DNA of 64,000 nucleotides, taken from the NCBI GenBank assembly GCA_964403075.1, contig CAYOEV010000001.1:1-64000 (forward strand), given 5' to 3'. Below the pieces are notes generated by a model that did no database searches, was not told the DNA's origin, and worked only from the letters and a program-made list of their open reading frames with translations. The position numbers and the translations under genes were made by a program. The DNA comes from CAYOEV01 sp964403075. GTDB taxonomy: Bacteria; Bacteroidota; Bacteroidia; Cytophagales; Cyclobacteriaceae. Positions 1-8,282 of the stretch are shown here, in pieces; the stretch's first letter is position 1; each line of letters begins with the position of its first letter.

Positions 1-1
1 A

Positions 2-475
2 TATCCGGATTTCAGTAAATATCTGGGTATTGAAAATAAAGGACTGTTTTTCCTCTACTTCACGATGGCCTCATTGGTATCACGAGTGGTTGGTGGCCGT
101 CTTTCTGATCTTTTTGGTCGGGAGAAAGTATTGTTGCTCAGCACCCTCACGGTAGCATTCGGTGCCCTCACAGTTGGCTATGCCGAAAGTGCCCAAACTT
201 TCCTCCTTGGCGGGGTGATATTTGGCACCGGATATGGATTGTCCTCTCCTACGCTTTTTGCATGGACGATTGACCTGGCGCCCGATGCCAACCGTGGCCG
301 CGGCATCTCCACATTATTCATTGCACTTGAAATTGGCATTGGCCTGGGCGCCTTCCTGGCTGGCTACTATTATCGGCAGCAACCGGAAAGATTCCCATTG
401 ATCTTTGGCGGAGCGGCGATACTTTCTTTGATAGCCTTTCTTTACCTTGCTCTCATCAGAACCACACGCACATGA
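2..475 (+). CDS. MFS transporter, C-terminal part (5' end outside window)
   Basis: The reading frame is open from base 2, so the gene begins before the window; the first internal ATG (65) is not a credible start. About 158 residues remain, with roughly five hydrophobic segments. GGRLSDLFGREK near residue 40 of the visible part matches the conserved MFS loop motif GxLaDrxGrkk. With only about five helices left after it, this is probably the second copy, between helices 8 and 9. The substrate cannot be inferred. The stop overlaps the start of the next gene by 4 bases (ATGA), so the two are probably co-transcribed. Confidence 0.85.
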   Translation, partial: YPDFSKYLGIENKGLFFLYFTMASLVSRVVGGRLSDLFGREKVLLLSTLTVAFGALTVGYAESAQTFLLGGVIFGTGYGLSSPTLFAWTIDLAPDANRGRGISTLFIALEIGIGLGAFLAGYYYRQQPERFPLIFGGAAILSLIAFLYLALIRTTRT

Positions 476-1152
476 ACCGAATTGCCCTGACCTTATATTT
501 ATCAATAGGTGGCTTACATCTTACGGGTACGTTGCTGGCATCTACCAATCTAATTGATCTAACCAAGCCGCTTCTCATGCCCCTCCTGCTTTTTTATCTG
601 TACAGTTTCCTTAACGGAAGGGTAAAAAAAGTCCACCTCATACTGGCTGGCGCCATCCTTCTCAGCTGGCTCGGAGATCTTTTCCTCATGCGCGACGATC
701 AATCCACTTTTTTTATGGCTGGATTGGCTGCTTTTCTGCTGGCTCATGTGCTTTACATCTTTGTGTTTATCCAATCGTCCTCCGCATGGCCGGTTTTTCG
801 ACTCACGCCGCTATTGCCCATACTCACCTACGGAATGTTTTTCGCTGCTTTTGTACTGCCCAACACGCAGGACCTGCAGCTACCGGTGGCCGCTTATCTG
901 GTAATCATCCTGGGTATGACCTCCACTGCACGCCTACGTAGCGGCTACACCTCAGCATACAGCTACCAAATGGTTTTCATCGGCTCACTACTTTTTGTGT
1001 GTTCAGACTCCATTTTAGCTTACGCCAAATTCCTACGTGAAATACCACTTGGGTCTTTTTTTGTTATGCTCACCTATATGGCAGCGCAGTTGTTGATATG
1101 TAATGGCATATTAAAACACCACGCCACAACGGGCATTGAGACAACTAAGTGA
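472..1152 (+). CDS. YhhN/TMEM86 family membrane protein (putative lysoplasmalogenase)
   Basis: This is a 226-residue protein with about eight hydrophobic segments and short loops. The acidic motifs WLGDLFLM (about residue 65) and CSDSILAY (about residue 180) sit inside membrane segments, as in the YhhN/TMEM86 family. Studied members are lysoplasmalogenases that cleave the vinyl-ether bond of lysoplasmalogen; activity in this organism is inferred only from family. Translation is coupled to the upstream MFS gene by an ATGA overlap. The following 60 bases up to the convergent gene hold no recognisable terminator. Confidence 0.8.
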   Translation: MNRIALTLYLSIGGLHLTGTLLASTNLIDLTKPLLMPLLLFYLYSFLNGRVKKVHLILAGAILLSWLGDLFLMRDDQSTFFMAGLAAFLLAHVLYIFVFIQSSSAWPVFRLTPLLPILTYGMFFAAFVLPNTQDLQLPVAAYLVIILGMTSTARLRSGYTSAYSYQMVFIGSLLFVCSDSILAYAKFLREIPLGSFFVMLTYMAAQLLICNGILKHHATTGIETTK

Positions 1153-1212
1153 TTGTCAGGCACAAATACTCCTGCTTAAGTATTCTCTCAGCCACCTAAG
1201 TCCAGAAAGTCC

Positions 1213-1791
1213 TTACCAAGTAGATAACTTGATATTGATACCCGCATTGACAAATAGACTTCTGTTCTTACCTATCTCTGGACCCGTAGTACTGGTTACA
1301 TCGGTGAGCGACCACAGATAGCTGACGTCCACGAAAAAGAAACCAAGGGTGGCACCCGCTCCTGCAAACAAACCACCCGTAGGACTATTGAAATCGTCTT
1401 TGGTTAATGGTTCAGCATCTACCGATGTAAGGATAAACACTTGTCCTCCACCAAATACCCGGAATGAAGCCGCGGAGCCCTGACTCCCAATAAGATGATA
1501 TCCGCCCATAACCGGAATACGCACACCGCTGGTGGTGTTATCGAAAGAACCCAAAGAGTCACTAATTTCTGTGGAAGTGGTTGCATAGAACAAACCTGCC
1601 TCCCCATAAAACTTGTCGCCGGATGCCGCAGTAGCTCCTACCTGCCAACCAAAACGACCCGTGGTGTTACCCGTGTCCGGATCCTCGGAAACCGAGGTAA
1701 AAGTTAAACCAGCTGCTGGCTTCAACGAGACTTGTGCCTGTCCGATAAAACTTACAGCCACAATCAAGAAAACATATAGAATATATCTCAT
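1213..1791 (-). CDS. Outer membrane beta-barrel protein (porin-family-like)
   Basis: This is a 192-residue protein with an N-terminal signal peptide ending near Ala19-Gln20 (hydrophobic core YVFLIVAVSFIGQAQ). The rest alternates short amphipathic strands rich in Gly, Thr and aromatic residues, including repeated FGW/FYATT/FFVDVSYLW strands, and ends in a strand-like ILINIKLSTW-type C-terminus. This is the usual look of the small 8-stranded barrels of Bacteroidota (outer membrane beta-barrel, OmpA-like or PorT-like folds). No ligand or partner can be inferred. The gene stands alone on the minus strand, downstream of the floA terminator. Confidence 0.7.
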   Translation of the reverse strand: MRYILYVFLIVAVSFIGQAQVSLKPAAGLTFTSVSEDPDTGNTTGRFGWQVGATAASGDKFYGEAGLFYATTSTEISDSLGSFDNTTSGVRIPVMGGYHLIGSQGSAASFRVFGGGQVFILTSVDAEPLTKDDFNSPTGGLFAGAGATLGFFFVDVSYLWSLTDVTSTTGPEIGKNRSLFVNAGINIKLSTW

Positions 1792-1846
1792 GAGTTAATC
1801 TTTAAACTATTAAATGAATAAGGCACAAGCCAATAACAATGCCCCT

Positions 1847-1884
1847 AAAAAAATCAAAAAACCCTGACCGAATCTGGCCAGGGC
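1847..1884 (-). terminator. Rho-independent terminator of the proS-nfeD-floA operon
   Basis: On the minus strand, a hairpin built from CCCTGgcc and its imperfect complement (bases 1862-1883) is followed by two T runs (bases 1861-1856 and 1853-1847). It begins about 30 bases after the floA stop codon. The plus side also has a short T run after the stem (1886-1890), but no plus gene ends nearby. Confidence 0.8.
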
Positions 1885-1913
1885 GTTTTTGGTTAGCTAT
1901 GAAATCAAGGTAT

Positions 1914-2927
1914 TTACTCTTTATTGCTGTCATCATTACCCGCAATGCTGTTGCGCATATCGGTGTCAGCATCAATGTTTTGTAGTCGATAATAATCCAT
2001 TACGCCTAAGTTACCACTTTTAAATGCATCTGCAATGGCAATTGGAATTTGGGCCTCTGCCTCTATCACCTTGGCACGGGCTTCTTGCGCTTTAGCAACC
2101 ATCTCTTGCTCAAGGGCTACCGCCATGGCACGTCGCTCTTCAGCCTTGGCTTCCGCTACCTTAAGGTCAGCCGATGCCTGGTCGGTCTGTAGTTTCGCGC
2201 CAATGTTGGCGCCGACATCTACGTCGGCAATGTCAATGGAAAGAATTTCAAAAGCAGTGCCCGCGTCCAAACCACGTTCCAATACCAATTTTGAAATCTT
2301 GTCCGGATTTTCCAATACCTGCTTGTGTGTCGCAGCCGAACCAACGGAGGTGACAATACCTTCACCTACTCGGGCCAGAATAGTGTCTTCACCTGCACCT
2401 CCAACCAATTGTTGGATGTTTGCCCGTATCGTAACCCGTGCCTTTGCCACCAACTGAATACCGTCAGCCGCCACAGCAGCTACACTTGGCGTATTAATTA
2501 CTTTCGGATTCACCGAAATTTGAACCGCCTCAAAAACATCCCTTCCCGCCAGGTCTATGGCGGTGGCTTGCTTAAATGTCAGGTTTATGTTAGCCTTATC
2601 TGCTGATATCAGGGCGCGTATAACCTGGGGTACATTTCCACCCGCTAAAAAATGCGTTTCTAAATCTTGAGATTTCAGGGCGCGCTGATTGGCACCAGAT
2701 TCATCCTGGATCCTCAAACCAGCCTTCGTGGCAGTAATCAACGAGTTGACCACAATCGAAGGGGGCACCTTCCTAATGCGCATGAAAACCAACTCCAGCA
2801 GACTCACGCGTACGCCAGAGAAGATGGCCGTGATCCACAGGTTGACTGGTACAAAATACAGAAAGGTGAAAAATAGGATGATCGCTGCGATGACCACCAG
2901 AATGATAGTAATACCACCTAATTCCAT
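1914..2927 (-). CDS. floA: Flotillin-like protein FloA
   Basis: This 337-residue protein matches the usual FloA length (about 330). A hydrophobic N-terminal anchor (about residues 5-50) is followed by a PHB/SPFH-like region (about 60-240). The C-terminal part (about 245-320) is rich in Glu-Ala repeats (AEAKAEERRA, AKVIEAEAQ), the mark of flotillins. FloA forms membrane microdomain scaffolds; its clients here are unknown. The gene directly abuts the NfeD-family gene upstream, the classic NfeD-flotillin pairing. It lies last in an operon with proS. Confidence 0.93.
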   Translation of the reverse strand: MELGGITIILVVIAAIILFFTFLYFVPVNLWITAIFSGVRVSLLELVFMRIRKVPPSIVVNSLITATKAGLRIQDESGANQRALKSQDLETHFLAGGNVPQVIRALISADKANINLTFKQATAIDLAGRDVFEAVQISVNPKVINTPSVAAVAADGIQLVAKARVTIRANIQQLVGGAGEDTILARVGEGIVTSVGSAATHKQVLENPDKISKLVLERGLDAGTAFEILSIDIADVDVGANIGAKLQTDQASADLKVAEAKAEERRAMAVALEQEMVAKAQEARAKVIEAEAQIPIAIADAFKSGNLGVMDYYRLQNIDADTDMRNSIAGNDDSNKE

Positions 2928-3401
2928 TTACTTAATTTCAGTTATGGGTTGAACGATAATTTTAGTGCCTTGAACACTTCTGACCTCAATTTGAACATTT
3001 TCCCCGATATATACACCATTGGACCGCACTTCTACCAATTCATCTCCAAATAATGCTTTCCCTACAGGTTTTAGGGTGGAAACTGTTCGCCCTTTTTCGC
3101 CTTTCTTAGGCAAAAAGAAACCATCATTCACCTTCGAAAACAACGTATTTTTCAAAGAGAACCGCTCATAAGAGCGATTGCGAAAGGCTACCACCAGCAT
3201 GACTATAGTCAGTACAGAAGCCGATCCTAAAGTCAGATGTCCGCTCTGCGTGCCAATTTCATCATAGGCATAAAAAATTCCATAGCTCAAGACCCCTAAA
3301 CCTAATAGACCCACAACAGTAGCACCAGGCACAAGAATGACCTCCGCTAAAATTAGCAGCAGGCCAACCACAATGAATGCTCCTACGACCAGCCAGTCCA
3401 T
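2928..3401 (-). CDS. NfeD family protein
   Basis: This is a 157-residue protein with about three hydrophobic segments in the first 80 residues (LLLILAEVILVPG, VVGLLGLGVLSYGIFYA, SVLTIVMLVVAF) and a soluble C-terminal region with a small beta-rich OB fold (GEKGRTVSTLKPVGKALF onward). This is the short NfeD form without the ClpP-like protease domain. NfeD proteins are partners of flotillin/stomatin proteins, and the next gene, with no gap, is floA. The stop and the floA start are adjacent. Only 3 bases separate it from proS. Confidence 0.9.
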   Translation of the reverse strand: MDWLVVGAFIVVGLLLILAEVILVPGATVVGLLGLGVLSYGIFYAYDEIGTQSGHLTLGSASVLTIVMLVVAFRNRSYERFSLKNTLFSKVNDGFFLPKKGEKGRTVSTLKPVGKALFGDELVEVRSNGVYIGENVQIEVRSVQGTKIIVQPITEIK

Positions 3402-3404
3402 GTA

Positions 3405-4874
3405 TCAATAGGCTTTTGCAAACAACACACGCTGTTTCGATGGTTTTCCTGTAAATATACACATTCCAGCTTCCTCCTTATCTGTGAATGGAATACATCT
3501 TATGGTAGCTTTTGTTTCTTCCTTGATTCTTTCTTCTGTTTCCACCGATCCATCCCAGTGCGCGTACACGAACCCCAATTCTACTTTTTCTTTAAAATCA
3601 TCAAAGGTGTCTGCCTTAAAAGTGTGTGACTCGCGAAAGTCCAAAGCTTTTTGATAAATGTTTTTTTGAATGTCATCCAACAAATGTTCAATGACCTCCG
3701 TGGCCTCATCTTGCTGATAAAGGTTTTTTTCTTTGGTGTCTCTTCGCGCAATCTCCAATGTGCCATTTTCCATGTCTCGAGGCCCAATCGCCACACGAAT
3801 AGGCACACCTTTAAGTTCATACTCAGCAAATTTCCATCCTGGCTTGTGTGTATCACGGTCATCAAATTGTACGGTGATGCCTTTATTGCGCAGCACATTT
3901 ATCAATTCATTAGCCACCCGGGAAATCTGATCCAGCTCTTCCTGTTTTTTATAAATAGGCACAATCACCACCTGATACGGCGCCAACTTCGGGGGGAGTA
4001 CAAGTCCATCATCATCAGAGTGCGCCATGATCAGCGCCCCCATCAAGCGGGTGCTCACACCCCATGACGTACCCCATACATATTCTTCCTTACCTTCTTT
4101 AGACGCAAATTTTACATCAAACGCTTTGGCAAAATTTTGTCCCAGGAAATGCGAAGTTCCGGCCTGAAGCGCTTTTCCATCTTGCATCAAGGCCTCTATG
4201 CAGTAAGTGTCTACGGCCCCGGCGAAACGCTCACTTTCGGTCTTCACACCCTTGATTACCGGCAAAGCCATGAATTCTTCCGCGAAGGTGGCATAGACGT
4301 CCAGCATTTGCCTGGTTTCGGCCTCCGCCTCCTCCCTGGTGGCATGTGCCGTGTGACCTTCCTGCCAGAGGAACTCTGCCGTTCGTAAAAACAGCCGGGT
4401 GCGCATTTCCCAACGCACCACATTGGCCCACTGATTGATGAGCAAAGGCAGGTCGCGATAAGACTGTATCCAATTTTTGTAGGAGTCCCAAATCACTGTC
4501 TCAGAAGTAGGTCGCACAATTAGCTCTTCCTCCAGCCTGGCCTCAGGATCTACTACGACCCCCTGGCCGGAATCATCGTTTTTCAAACGGTAGTGCGTCA
4601 CCACGGCGCATTCCTTGGCAAAGCCTTTTACATGATCAGCTTCTCGGCTTAGGTAGGATTTGGGGATAAACAATGGGAAATACGCATTACTATGTCCGGT
4701 TTCTTTGAACATGCGATCCAAATTTTGTTGCATGTGCTCCCAAATGGCAAAACCGTAAGGCTTGATGACCATGCAGCCCCGAACCGGAGAATTTTCAGCC
4801 AAACCCGCCTTCTTAACCAGTTCGTTGTACCAAGAGGAATAATCTTCCGATCTACTCGGTATAGCTTTGCTCAT
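3405..4874 (-). CDS. proS: Prolyl-tRNA synthetase (archaeal/eukaryotic-like type)
   Basis: This 489-residue class II synthetase charges tRNA-Pro. The length, the absence of the long editing insertion of the E. coli type, and a C-terminal domain ending in an aromatic residue (FAKAY) point to the shorter ProS type 3. Visible signatures include FPLFIPKSYL, VRPTSETVIW (motif 2 region), LFLRTAEFLWQEGHTAH and TSHFLGQNFAKAFD. An anticodon-binding domain covers about residues 290-390. It leads an operon with nfeD and floA, a layout I do not see a functional reason for. Confidence 0.96.
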   Translation of the reverse strand: MSKAIPSRSEDYSSWYNELVKKAGLAENSPVRGCMVIKPYGFAIWEHMQQNLDRMFKETGHSNAYFPLFIPKSYLSREADHVKGFAKECAVVTHYRLKNDDSGQGVVVDPEARLEEELIVRPTSETVIWDSYKNWIQSYRDLPLLINQWANVVRWEMRTRLFLRTAEFLWQEGHTAHATREEAEAETRQMLDVYATFAEEFMALPVIKGVKTESERFAGAVDTYCIEALMQDGKALQAGTSHFLGQNFAKAFDVKFASKEGKEEYVWGTSWGVSTRLMGALIMAHSDDDGLVLPPKLAPYQVVIVPIYKKQEELDQISRVANELINVLRNKGITVQFDDRDTHKPGWKFAEYELKGVPIRVAIGPRDMENGTLEIARRDTKEKNLYQQDEATEVIEHLLDDIQKNIYQKALDFRESHTFKADTFDDFKEKVELGFVYAHWDGSVETEERIKEETKATIRCIPFTDKEEAGMCIFTGKPSKQRVLFAKAY

Positions 4875-4924
4875 GAAATAATTGGGGTTCTAAGGTGTAC
4901 AAGCATCTATCTGGATAAAAAGGG

Positions 4925-4932
4925 CAAATATA
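4925..4932 (-). promoter_or_regulatory. Promoter -7 element for proS
   Basis: The minus strand reads TATATTTG, an exact match to the Bacteroidota -7 consensus TAnnTTTG, about 50 bases before the proS start codon. No clear TTG -33 element lies at the usual distance. Confidence 0.45.
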
Positions 4933-5000
4933 TAGGGGGGTATAACATTTTGGGGTGCCTTTTACGTATATTAAGGTATTGATATTTTAACAAAATAGGT

Positions 5001-6197
5001 ATGCGTAAGTGTTTATGGTTAGGAGCGGTTTTGTTAACGAGCACCTTGTGTGCTCAGGAAATAGATGACTTGTATTTCACTTCTAAAGACCGCAAAAAGA
5101 AAAAATCATCGAAAAGTGGTTGGGTGACACGTGAATCAGTCCGTGTCGAGAAGCCGGATTATTCCGTTGACCAGGAAGTGATAGAATATTACCAAAATGA
5201 AGCCAACGAACTTAGGGAAAGCTATCGCGTGGTTGAAAATGAAAATGATGAGGCGGCTTTGGAGAAACAAGACGCCATTTACACCAATGAATTTAATTCG
5301 CAGGGTTTTGCAATCAATCAAACCAATCCCCAATTTAGTCAGAACAGTGGCTATGCATTGGACGAAGGCGACACCGACGATGTCTACAACAACACCTACG
5401 GAAACAATAATGTGTACAATGATCCCTATGATCCTTGGGGGTGGAATAATAATTATTGGGCAGGGAATATGTTTCCTTTCCAAAACAGCTATTTCGTACC
5501 CTCATATCATGGTTGGGGAGTTTTCCCAAGTGTGTACGCTTCATTTAATCCCTTTTGGAGGAGTGGTTTTTGGGGGCCTTATTTCTATGATCCTTTCTGG
5601 GGTGGAGGATTTTACAACTCATGGTGGGGCTATGGTGGTCTCGGTTATGGCGCTTTCTGTCCGCAACCAGCTATTTTGACCAATGGTGAGACGAATGCCG
5701 TGGCTGGCCGAGCGCGCGTCAACGGATCTCGTGTCAGCAGGGGTGGGGTGGTCTTAGGAAACGAGTCTTCAGGTAACCGAACTTCATCACTCAATCGGAA
5801 CACCCTGAGTACGCCGGTAGACGACATTACAGGACAAAATTCCAGCAAGCAGCGGCGGTCCATTCCCAATTCGAAAAGCTTGCAAACCGGAACGACCAAT
5901 CGTACACAGGTCAATGGAAATACTCAATTTTCAAATGCCCAAAGACAGAAGTCACAAACTCGCCAGATATACCGGTCCAATAACGCGAATTCAAAGCATT
6001 CACGCCCGTCTCTTTTTAACACTAATCAGTCTAACCGATCGAACTTCAATAATCGATCGACCACACCTTCACGCTCATTCAATCCCAACAGAGGATCGCA
6101 ATCGTTTACCCCTAATCGTTCTGCTTCACCCGGACGGGGCAGCAGCAACCGAAGTGGTGGTTCAAGCAATCGATCTTCGGGCAACAGAAAAAAGTAA
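5001..6197 (+). CDS. Secreted low-complexity protein: aromatic/Gly core and Arg-Ser-Asn tail
   Basis: This 398-residue protein is not recognised as a known family. It begins with a signal peptide (LGAVLLTSTLCAQ, cleavage near residue 19). Next come a basic patch (DRKKKKSSKSG), an acidic region to about residue 125, and a core (about 130-220) very rich in Tyr, Trp, Phe, Gly, Asn and Pro (DPWGWNNNYW, FWGGGFYNSWWGYGG). The last 170 residues are dominated by Ser, Asn, Arg and Gln with many NRS/RSxNR units and a basic end (SSGNRKK). There are no transmembrane segments. It could be a matrix, surface-adhesive or nucleic-acid-binding protein, but composition alone does not decide. The barrel gene follows 7 bases later, suggesting co-transcription. 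Confidence 0.75.
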   Translation: MRKCLWLGAVLLTSTLCAQEIDDLYFTSKDRKKKKSSKSGWVTRESVRVEKPDYSVDQEVIEYYQNEANELRESYRVVENENDEAALEKQDAIYTNEFNSQGFAINQTNPQFSQNSGYALDEGDTDDVYNNTYGNNNVYNDPYDPWGWNNNYWAGNMFPFQNSYFVPSYHGWGVFPSVYASFNPFWRSGFWGPYFYDPFWGGGFYNSWWGYGGLGYGAFCPQPAILTNGETNAVAGRARVNGSRVSRGGVVLGNESSGNRTSSLNRNTLSTPVDDITGQNSSKQRRSIPNSKSLQTGTTNRTQVNGNTQFSNAQRQKSQTRQIYRSNNANSKHSRPSLFNTNQSNRSNFNNRSTTPSRSFNPNRGSQSFTPNRSASPGRGSSNRSGGSSNRSSGNRKK

Positions 6198-6204
6198 TCA
6201 CTGA

Positions 6205-7782
6205 ATGCCGAAATCAACCCTACTGCTACTCACCTTTTCGGTTCTGAGTGTACAGACGTATGCCCAAATTTATGCTTTCGACGCCCTCAGGTTCGGTCAG
6301 ACAGATGGACTGCTTCCAGCAACTGCGCGGATGCAAGCAGTAGGTGGCGGACATGTTTCCCTCGGCGGCGACCTGAGTGCGGGCACTTTTAACCCTGCCG
6401 GCCTCGGTTTTTATAATCGCTCCTCAGGAAGCTTTTCGCTGGGTGTAAATTTTCAAAATTCAAGTGATACTTATTTAGGCAACACTTCTGAGAACTTCAA
6501 TAATGCTTTTTCAATCAATCAGGCTGCCGTAGCTATTCACCTGCCAAATGACAATTCGGAATCAACCGGATTCATTGGCAGTGCCCTATCCTTGGGTTTT
6601 TCACGCGTCAATGATTTCAATCGTTCATACAGGTACGAGGGCAGAAACAACCAAAGTAGCGTAGTTGATCTCTTTTTAGAGCAAGCGACGGATTTGAATA
6701 CCGACAACCTCAATGCACTCGCCTTTGCTGCTTACGATCAATTTCTCATCGATTTTTTTGACGCTTCCACGGGTACGGACTTCTTTATTGATGATGTTGA
6801 GCGTCTCATTATACCCAATACCGGCGACGGGACCATTGAAGGATACAGCTCGCTTTTCGGTGGCGCATCCAATTTTTATCCCGAGCAATCCGAGATTATT
6901 GACGAAAGCGGAAATCAATACCGCTTCAACATTTCATGGGGCGGTAATTTCCAGGATAAACTTTATTTTGGCGCTGGTTTAGGTATTGAAACCATCTATT
7001 ACAACCGCAACCGAAATTTTGAGGAGTCCGCCTTTGAAGGGCCAGGAGGAGCACCTGATTTGCTTCTCAACAAACTCAATTTATCAGACAATCTGGTCAC
7101 CAGAGGTGGAGGGGTAAATTTTACTGCGGGAGGAATATACCGGCCCTTGGCCTTTCTCACGCTCGGAGTGACCTATCAGTCCCCAACTTACCTGACCCTC
7201 GACGAAGAAAGCACATTCGACCTAAGTGCAGACTGGAACAATTACGATTACATCGACAACTTTAATTCAGCGGACACATTCGCACTCGATGCGATAGAAC
7301 CTTTCCGCAGTGCCATCACAGAAACACAATATCGCGTGCGAACGCCGGGCAAATGGTCGCTGGGGACTACCGCTTTTATCAACAAAAATGGTTTTGTGAC
7401 TGCGGATCTGGAATTGGTTAATTACGCTCAAACCCAGATCAGATCAGACAATTTTTCCCCTAATCAAGAGAACGACTTTATCAACAATGCTTTCCGGTCG
7501 GTAACCAATGTAAGGTTGGGTGCCGAATACCGTATACAGTCGATATTTTTGAGGGCAGGTTATGCCTACTATCAAGACCCCCTCGATAACAATAGAGATC
7601 GCGACTATATCACTTTTGGTACAGGTTACCGCAACCAGGAGTTCTATTTAGATTTTGCCGTGATCAAGTCTGCCTTTGAAGAACAGTATGCACCCTACAG
7701 CTTGGCCAACGGTCTCACCCCCGTGGTGAATTCTGACATTGACAATACCCAGGTTCGGGTGACAACAGGATTCAATTTTTAG
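6205..7782 (+). CDS. OmpP1/FadL/TodX family outer membrane transporter
   Basis: This 525-residue protein has a signal peptide (LLLLTFSVLSVQTYAQ). The mature N-terminus (DALRFGQTDGLLPATARMQA, then GGDLSAGTFNPAGLGFY) is typical of the Bacteroidota branch of the FadL/OmpP1 family. The NPAGL motif is the strongest marker. FadL-type barrels carry hydrophobic molecules such as long-chain fatty acids across the outer membrane; the substrate here is unknown. The C-terminus is a strand ending in Phe (RVTTGFNF), as expected for assembly by the BAM machinery. The stop overlaps the convergent aroK stop by 4 bases. Confidence 0.88.
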   Translation: MPKSTLLLLTFSVLSVQTYAQIYAFDALRFGQTDGLLPATARMQAVGGGHVSLGGDLSAGTFNPAGLGFYNRSSGSFSLGVNFQNSSDTYLGNTSENFNNAFSINQAAVAIHLPNDNSESTGFIGSALSLGFSRVNDFNRSYRYEGRNNQSSVVDLFLEQATDLNTDNLNALAFAAYDQFLIDFFDASTGTDFFIDDVERLIIPNTGDGTIEGYSSLFGGASNFYPEQSEIIDESGNQYRFNISWGGNFQDKLYFGAGLGIETIYYNRNRNFEESAFEGPGGAPDLLLNKLNLSDNLVTRGGGVNFTAGGIYRPLAFLTLGVTYQSPTYLTLDEESTFDLSADWNNYDYIDNFNSADTFALDAIEPFRSAITETQYRVRTPGKWSLGTTAFINKNGFVTADLELVNYAQTQIRSDNFSPNQENDFINNAFRSVTNVRLGAEYRIQSIFLRAGYAYYQDPLDNNRDRDYITFGTGYRNQEFYLDFAVIKSAFEEQYAPYSLANGLTPVVNSDIDNTQVRVTTGFNF

Positions 7783-8282
7783 TGAAAAAGGCTCAAATGA
7801 AGTAACCCTTGGTAAAGGTCTTCGACTTTTTCACCTTTTAGACAGAAATCAGCCTGTTCATAAATGTCTCTGCGCTCCGCATCCAGTGCATCTATATTTA
7901 AGGCCTGACCGGCAGAAATCAGAGGCCTGTGGAACTGATTCTTTAATCTTTGCAAGATTATTTCACGGGGAGGGTCCAGGAACAAAATCCGCCCATGTGC
8001 TTTCATCCAGTCCATATTGCCATGGAAACATGGGGTGCCTCCTCCTGTAGCCAATACGGTCAAATCCCATGGGCATGACCGTAGATAACGTTTCTCCAAC
8101 ATTCGGAAATGCGCCTCACCACTGTCTCTGAAAATATCGTCTATCTTCCTTTCAGTTTCGCTTTCGATAATCTGATCTAAATCCCTGAACTGAAAATTAA
8201 TTCTGGCGGCCAGATACCTGCCAAAATGCGTCTTGCCCGCACCAGGCAGTCCAACCAAAAAAATAGTTTTAGGTGGGGTCAT
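7779..8282 (-). CDS. aroK: Shikimate kinase
   Basis: This 167-residue enzyme phosphorylates shikimate at the 3-position in the chorismate pathway. It has the P-loop GLPGAGKT (residues 11-18), the shikimate-binding Asp in RDLDQII (residues 33-39), the GGGTP loop, and the lid region with RPLIS. The length is normal for AroK. The start ATG overlaps the stop of the upstream gene (ATGA at 8279-8282), so it is the last gene of a minus-strand operon with the DUF1599 and DoxX-like genes. Chorismate made downstream also feeds pabB at 46.3 kb. Confidence 0.95.
   Translation of the reverse strand: MTPPKTIFLVGLPGAGKTHFGRYLAARINFQFRDLDQIIESETERKIDDIFRDSGEAHFRMLEKRYLRSCPWDLTVLATGGGTPCFHGNMDWMKAHGRILFLDPPREIILQRLKNQFHRPLISAGQALNIDALDAERRDIYEQADFCLKGEKVEDLYQGLLHLSLFH

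Noticed and set aside
2035..2457. Plus-strand open frame of 140 codons inside floA
   Set aside because: Antisense shadow of the Ala/Glu-rich floA repeat; Ala/Ser-rich translation without recognisable domains.
5900..6197. Short repeated units in the 3' part of the low-complexity gene, considered as a CRISPR or DNA repeat
   Set aside because: The units are irregular codon-level repeats (Asn-Arg-Ser) in frame, with no constant repeat or spacer length.
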